From positions 62,001 to 126,000 of the forward strand of contig NZ_MRBS01000002.1 of the NCBI RefSeq assembly GCF_001922585.1: DNA of 64,000 bases. The letters are read 5' to 3'. Below the pieces are notes generated by a model, which saw only the letters and a program-made list of their open reading frames with translations, ran no database searches and had not been told where the DNA came from. Of this stretch, positions 63,137 to 64,000 are shown one piece after another; position 1 is the stretch's first letter; the number at the start of each line of letters is the position of its first letter. The position numbers and the translations under genes are program-made. The stretch comes from Pantoea sp. 1.19. GTDB lineage: Bacteria; Pseudomonadota; Gammaproteobacteria; Enterobacterales; Enterobacteriaceae.

Positions 63137-63670
63137 ATGAAATCACGTGCGCTTGCCGCTCTGCTCCCCCTCACGCTACTGCTGAGCGCCTGTACCACCG
63201 TGCAACCGGTTTATAAGGACAATGGACCGCGCATCGGCAGCTGTACCGAAGGCGGCCCGGATAGCGTCGCGCAGGCCTTTTATGATCTGCGCCTGCAGCA
63301 GCCGCAGACGGGCCTGCCGGACAGCGTCACGCTTGCCCGCTACCGCCCCTTGTTGAGCGATAAACTCTACACCCATTTGCAGAAAGCACGCAGCGAGCCG
63401 GGCACCGCCGCCGCGCTGGCGCAGCGCGATCTGTTTTCCAGCCAGCCGGCGCGCGGCGCCCGCGCCAGCGTGGCCGACGCCTCAACCATCCCCAATCGCG
63501 ACGCGCGGAATATCCCACTGCGGGTCGATCTGAGCCGTGACAACGTGGTATGGCAGGACGAGGTGCTGATGATTCACGAGGGGAACTGCTGGGTTGTTGA
63601 TGACATTCGCTATCTGAGCGATGGGCCGCAGACCCGGACCGGCACCCTGATTCAGACGCTGGAAAAATAA
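63137..63670 (+). CDS. ybjP: Lipoprotein YbjP
   Basis: A 177-residue predicted lipoprotein with lipobox LLSAC (Cys19 from ATG 63137; ribosome site AAGGAA). The conserved C-terminal half ASTIPNRDARNIPLRVDL...WQDEVLMIHEGNCWVVDDIRYL identifies it with E. coli YbjP; the middle is divergent. Function unknown. It lies directly upstream of the art arginine transport operon, as in E. coli. An upstream frame from 63044 is not supported. Confidence 0.93.
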   Translation: MKSRALAALLPLTLLLSACTTVQPVYKDNGPRIGSCTEGGPDSVAQAFYDLRLQQPQTGLPDSVTLARYRPLLSDKLYTHLQKARSEPGTAAALAQRDLFSSQPARGARASVADASTIPNRDARNIPLRVDLSRDNVVWQDEVLMIHEGNCWVVDDIRYLSDGPQTRTGTLIQTLEK

Positions 63671-63822
63671 TCATGGATGACGCGCGCCCGCACACGGATG
63701 CGCGTCATCTCGCAAAATTGGCAAAAAACCACCATAATCCCCCGCCAGCCCGCCTGTCGAACGCGATTTTGTGCTATCCTGGACGTTATCCTTTGCCCAA
63801 TAATAAATTTTAACGCGTCGAG

Positions 63823-63840
63823 ATTGCATAACTATTCTGT
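63823..63840 (+). promoter_or_regulatory. Possible ArgR box upstream of artP
   Basis: ATTGCATAACTATTCTGT matches the ARG-box pattern wnTGAATwwwwATTCAnw at most core positions (TGcAT and ATTCt). No second box three bases away was seen, and functional ARG sites usually come in pairs, so this is tentative. Confidence 0.35.
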
Positions 63841-63884
63841 CGACGTTAAGATTCGCGGCATCAATTGCTATTCATTTTTTGCGC

Positions 63885-64000
63885 ATGAGTATTCAACTTA
63901 ACGGAATCAACTGCTTCTACGGCGCGCAGCAGGCGCTGTTCGATATCCAGCTGGCCTGCCCGCAGGGCGAAACGCTGGTGCTGCTTGGTCCAAGCGGTGC
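63885..64000 (+). CDS. artP: Arginine ABC transporter ATP-binding protein, N-terminal part (runs off the window)
   Basis: The first 38 codons are present: [20 protein letters not shown] followed by the strand leading to the Walker A motif, which is cut at LLGPSG. This matches E. coli ArtP, the ATPase of the ArtPQM arginine importer. There is no recognisable Shine-Dalgarno before ATG 63885 (TTTTTTGCGC), which is odd for an abundant transporter gene; another start cannot be excluded. ybjP-artP synteny supports the identity. Confidence 0.92.
   Translation, partial: MSIQLNGINCFYGAQQALFDIQLACPQGETLVLLGPSG

Overview
This window is a stretch of core chromosome from a gammaproteobacterium of the order Enterobacterales. 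MukBEF, ClpA/ClpS, RpsA, Lrp, TrxB, CydDC and OmpF are near-identical in layout to their Escherichia coli counterparts, and the gene order follows the E. coli pepN-artP segment. The DNA is GC-rich (estimated near 58-60 % by eye) and several genes present in E. coli at these joints are missing, so it is a relative of E. coli rather than E. coli itself. The genus cannot be fixed from this sequence alone. Statements about E. coli gene order and protein lengths come from memory, not from a search.

Layout. 1-10.6 kb: 5' end of pepN, pncB, an extra PLP enzyme of the cystathionine gamma-synthase family, asnS, porin ompF with its OmpR/MicF control region, aspC, gloC, and the peptidoglycan pair mepK and ldtD. 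10.8-19 kb: the cmoM-mukF-mukE-mukB condensin operon and divergent elyC. 19-25 kb: the lipid A/KDO operon ycaI-msbA-lpxK-ycaR-kdsB. 25-31 kb: ihfB, rpsA, cmk, aroA, serC (all minus strand). 31-38.6 kb: ycaO, the anaerobic focA-pflB-pflA locus, and transporter ycaD. 38.8-48 kb: serS, rarA, lolA, ftsK, lrp, and divergent trxB. 48-56.3 kb: cydD-cydC, aat, infA with an unusual leader, clpA, clpS, cspD. 56.3-64 kb: OLD-family ybjD, poxB, an unassigned metallo-beta-lactamase-fold hydrolase, ltaE, amiD, ybjQ, ybjP, and the start of artP.

How the genes work together. The window serves mixed-acid fermentation and the switch to anaerobic life (focA-pflBA with FNR- and ArcA-like sites, poxB with a sigma-S-type -10, cydDC), envelope building (msbA, lpxK, kdsB, ldtD, mepK, elyC, lolA, amiD), chromosome handling (mukBEF, ftsK, ihfB, rarA), translation (asnS, serS, rpsA, infA, aat, cmoM, ycaO) and proteolysis (clpA, clpS, aat as N-end rule partners).

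No phage, insertion sequence, CRISPR array, rRNA or tRNA gene was seen. The most interesting unexplained structure is the infA leader (about 52.49-52.75 kb). It carries an extended -10 promoter, a 40-codon upstream reading frame and a set of hairpins, one pair of which can be replaced by a perfect 10-bp long-range pairing. The extra CGS-family gene, the metallo-hydrolase between poxB and ltaE, tandem repeats in the FtsK linker, and the absence of the serW tRNA between infA and clpA are the other points worth a look.
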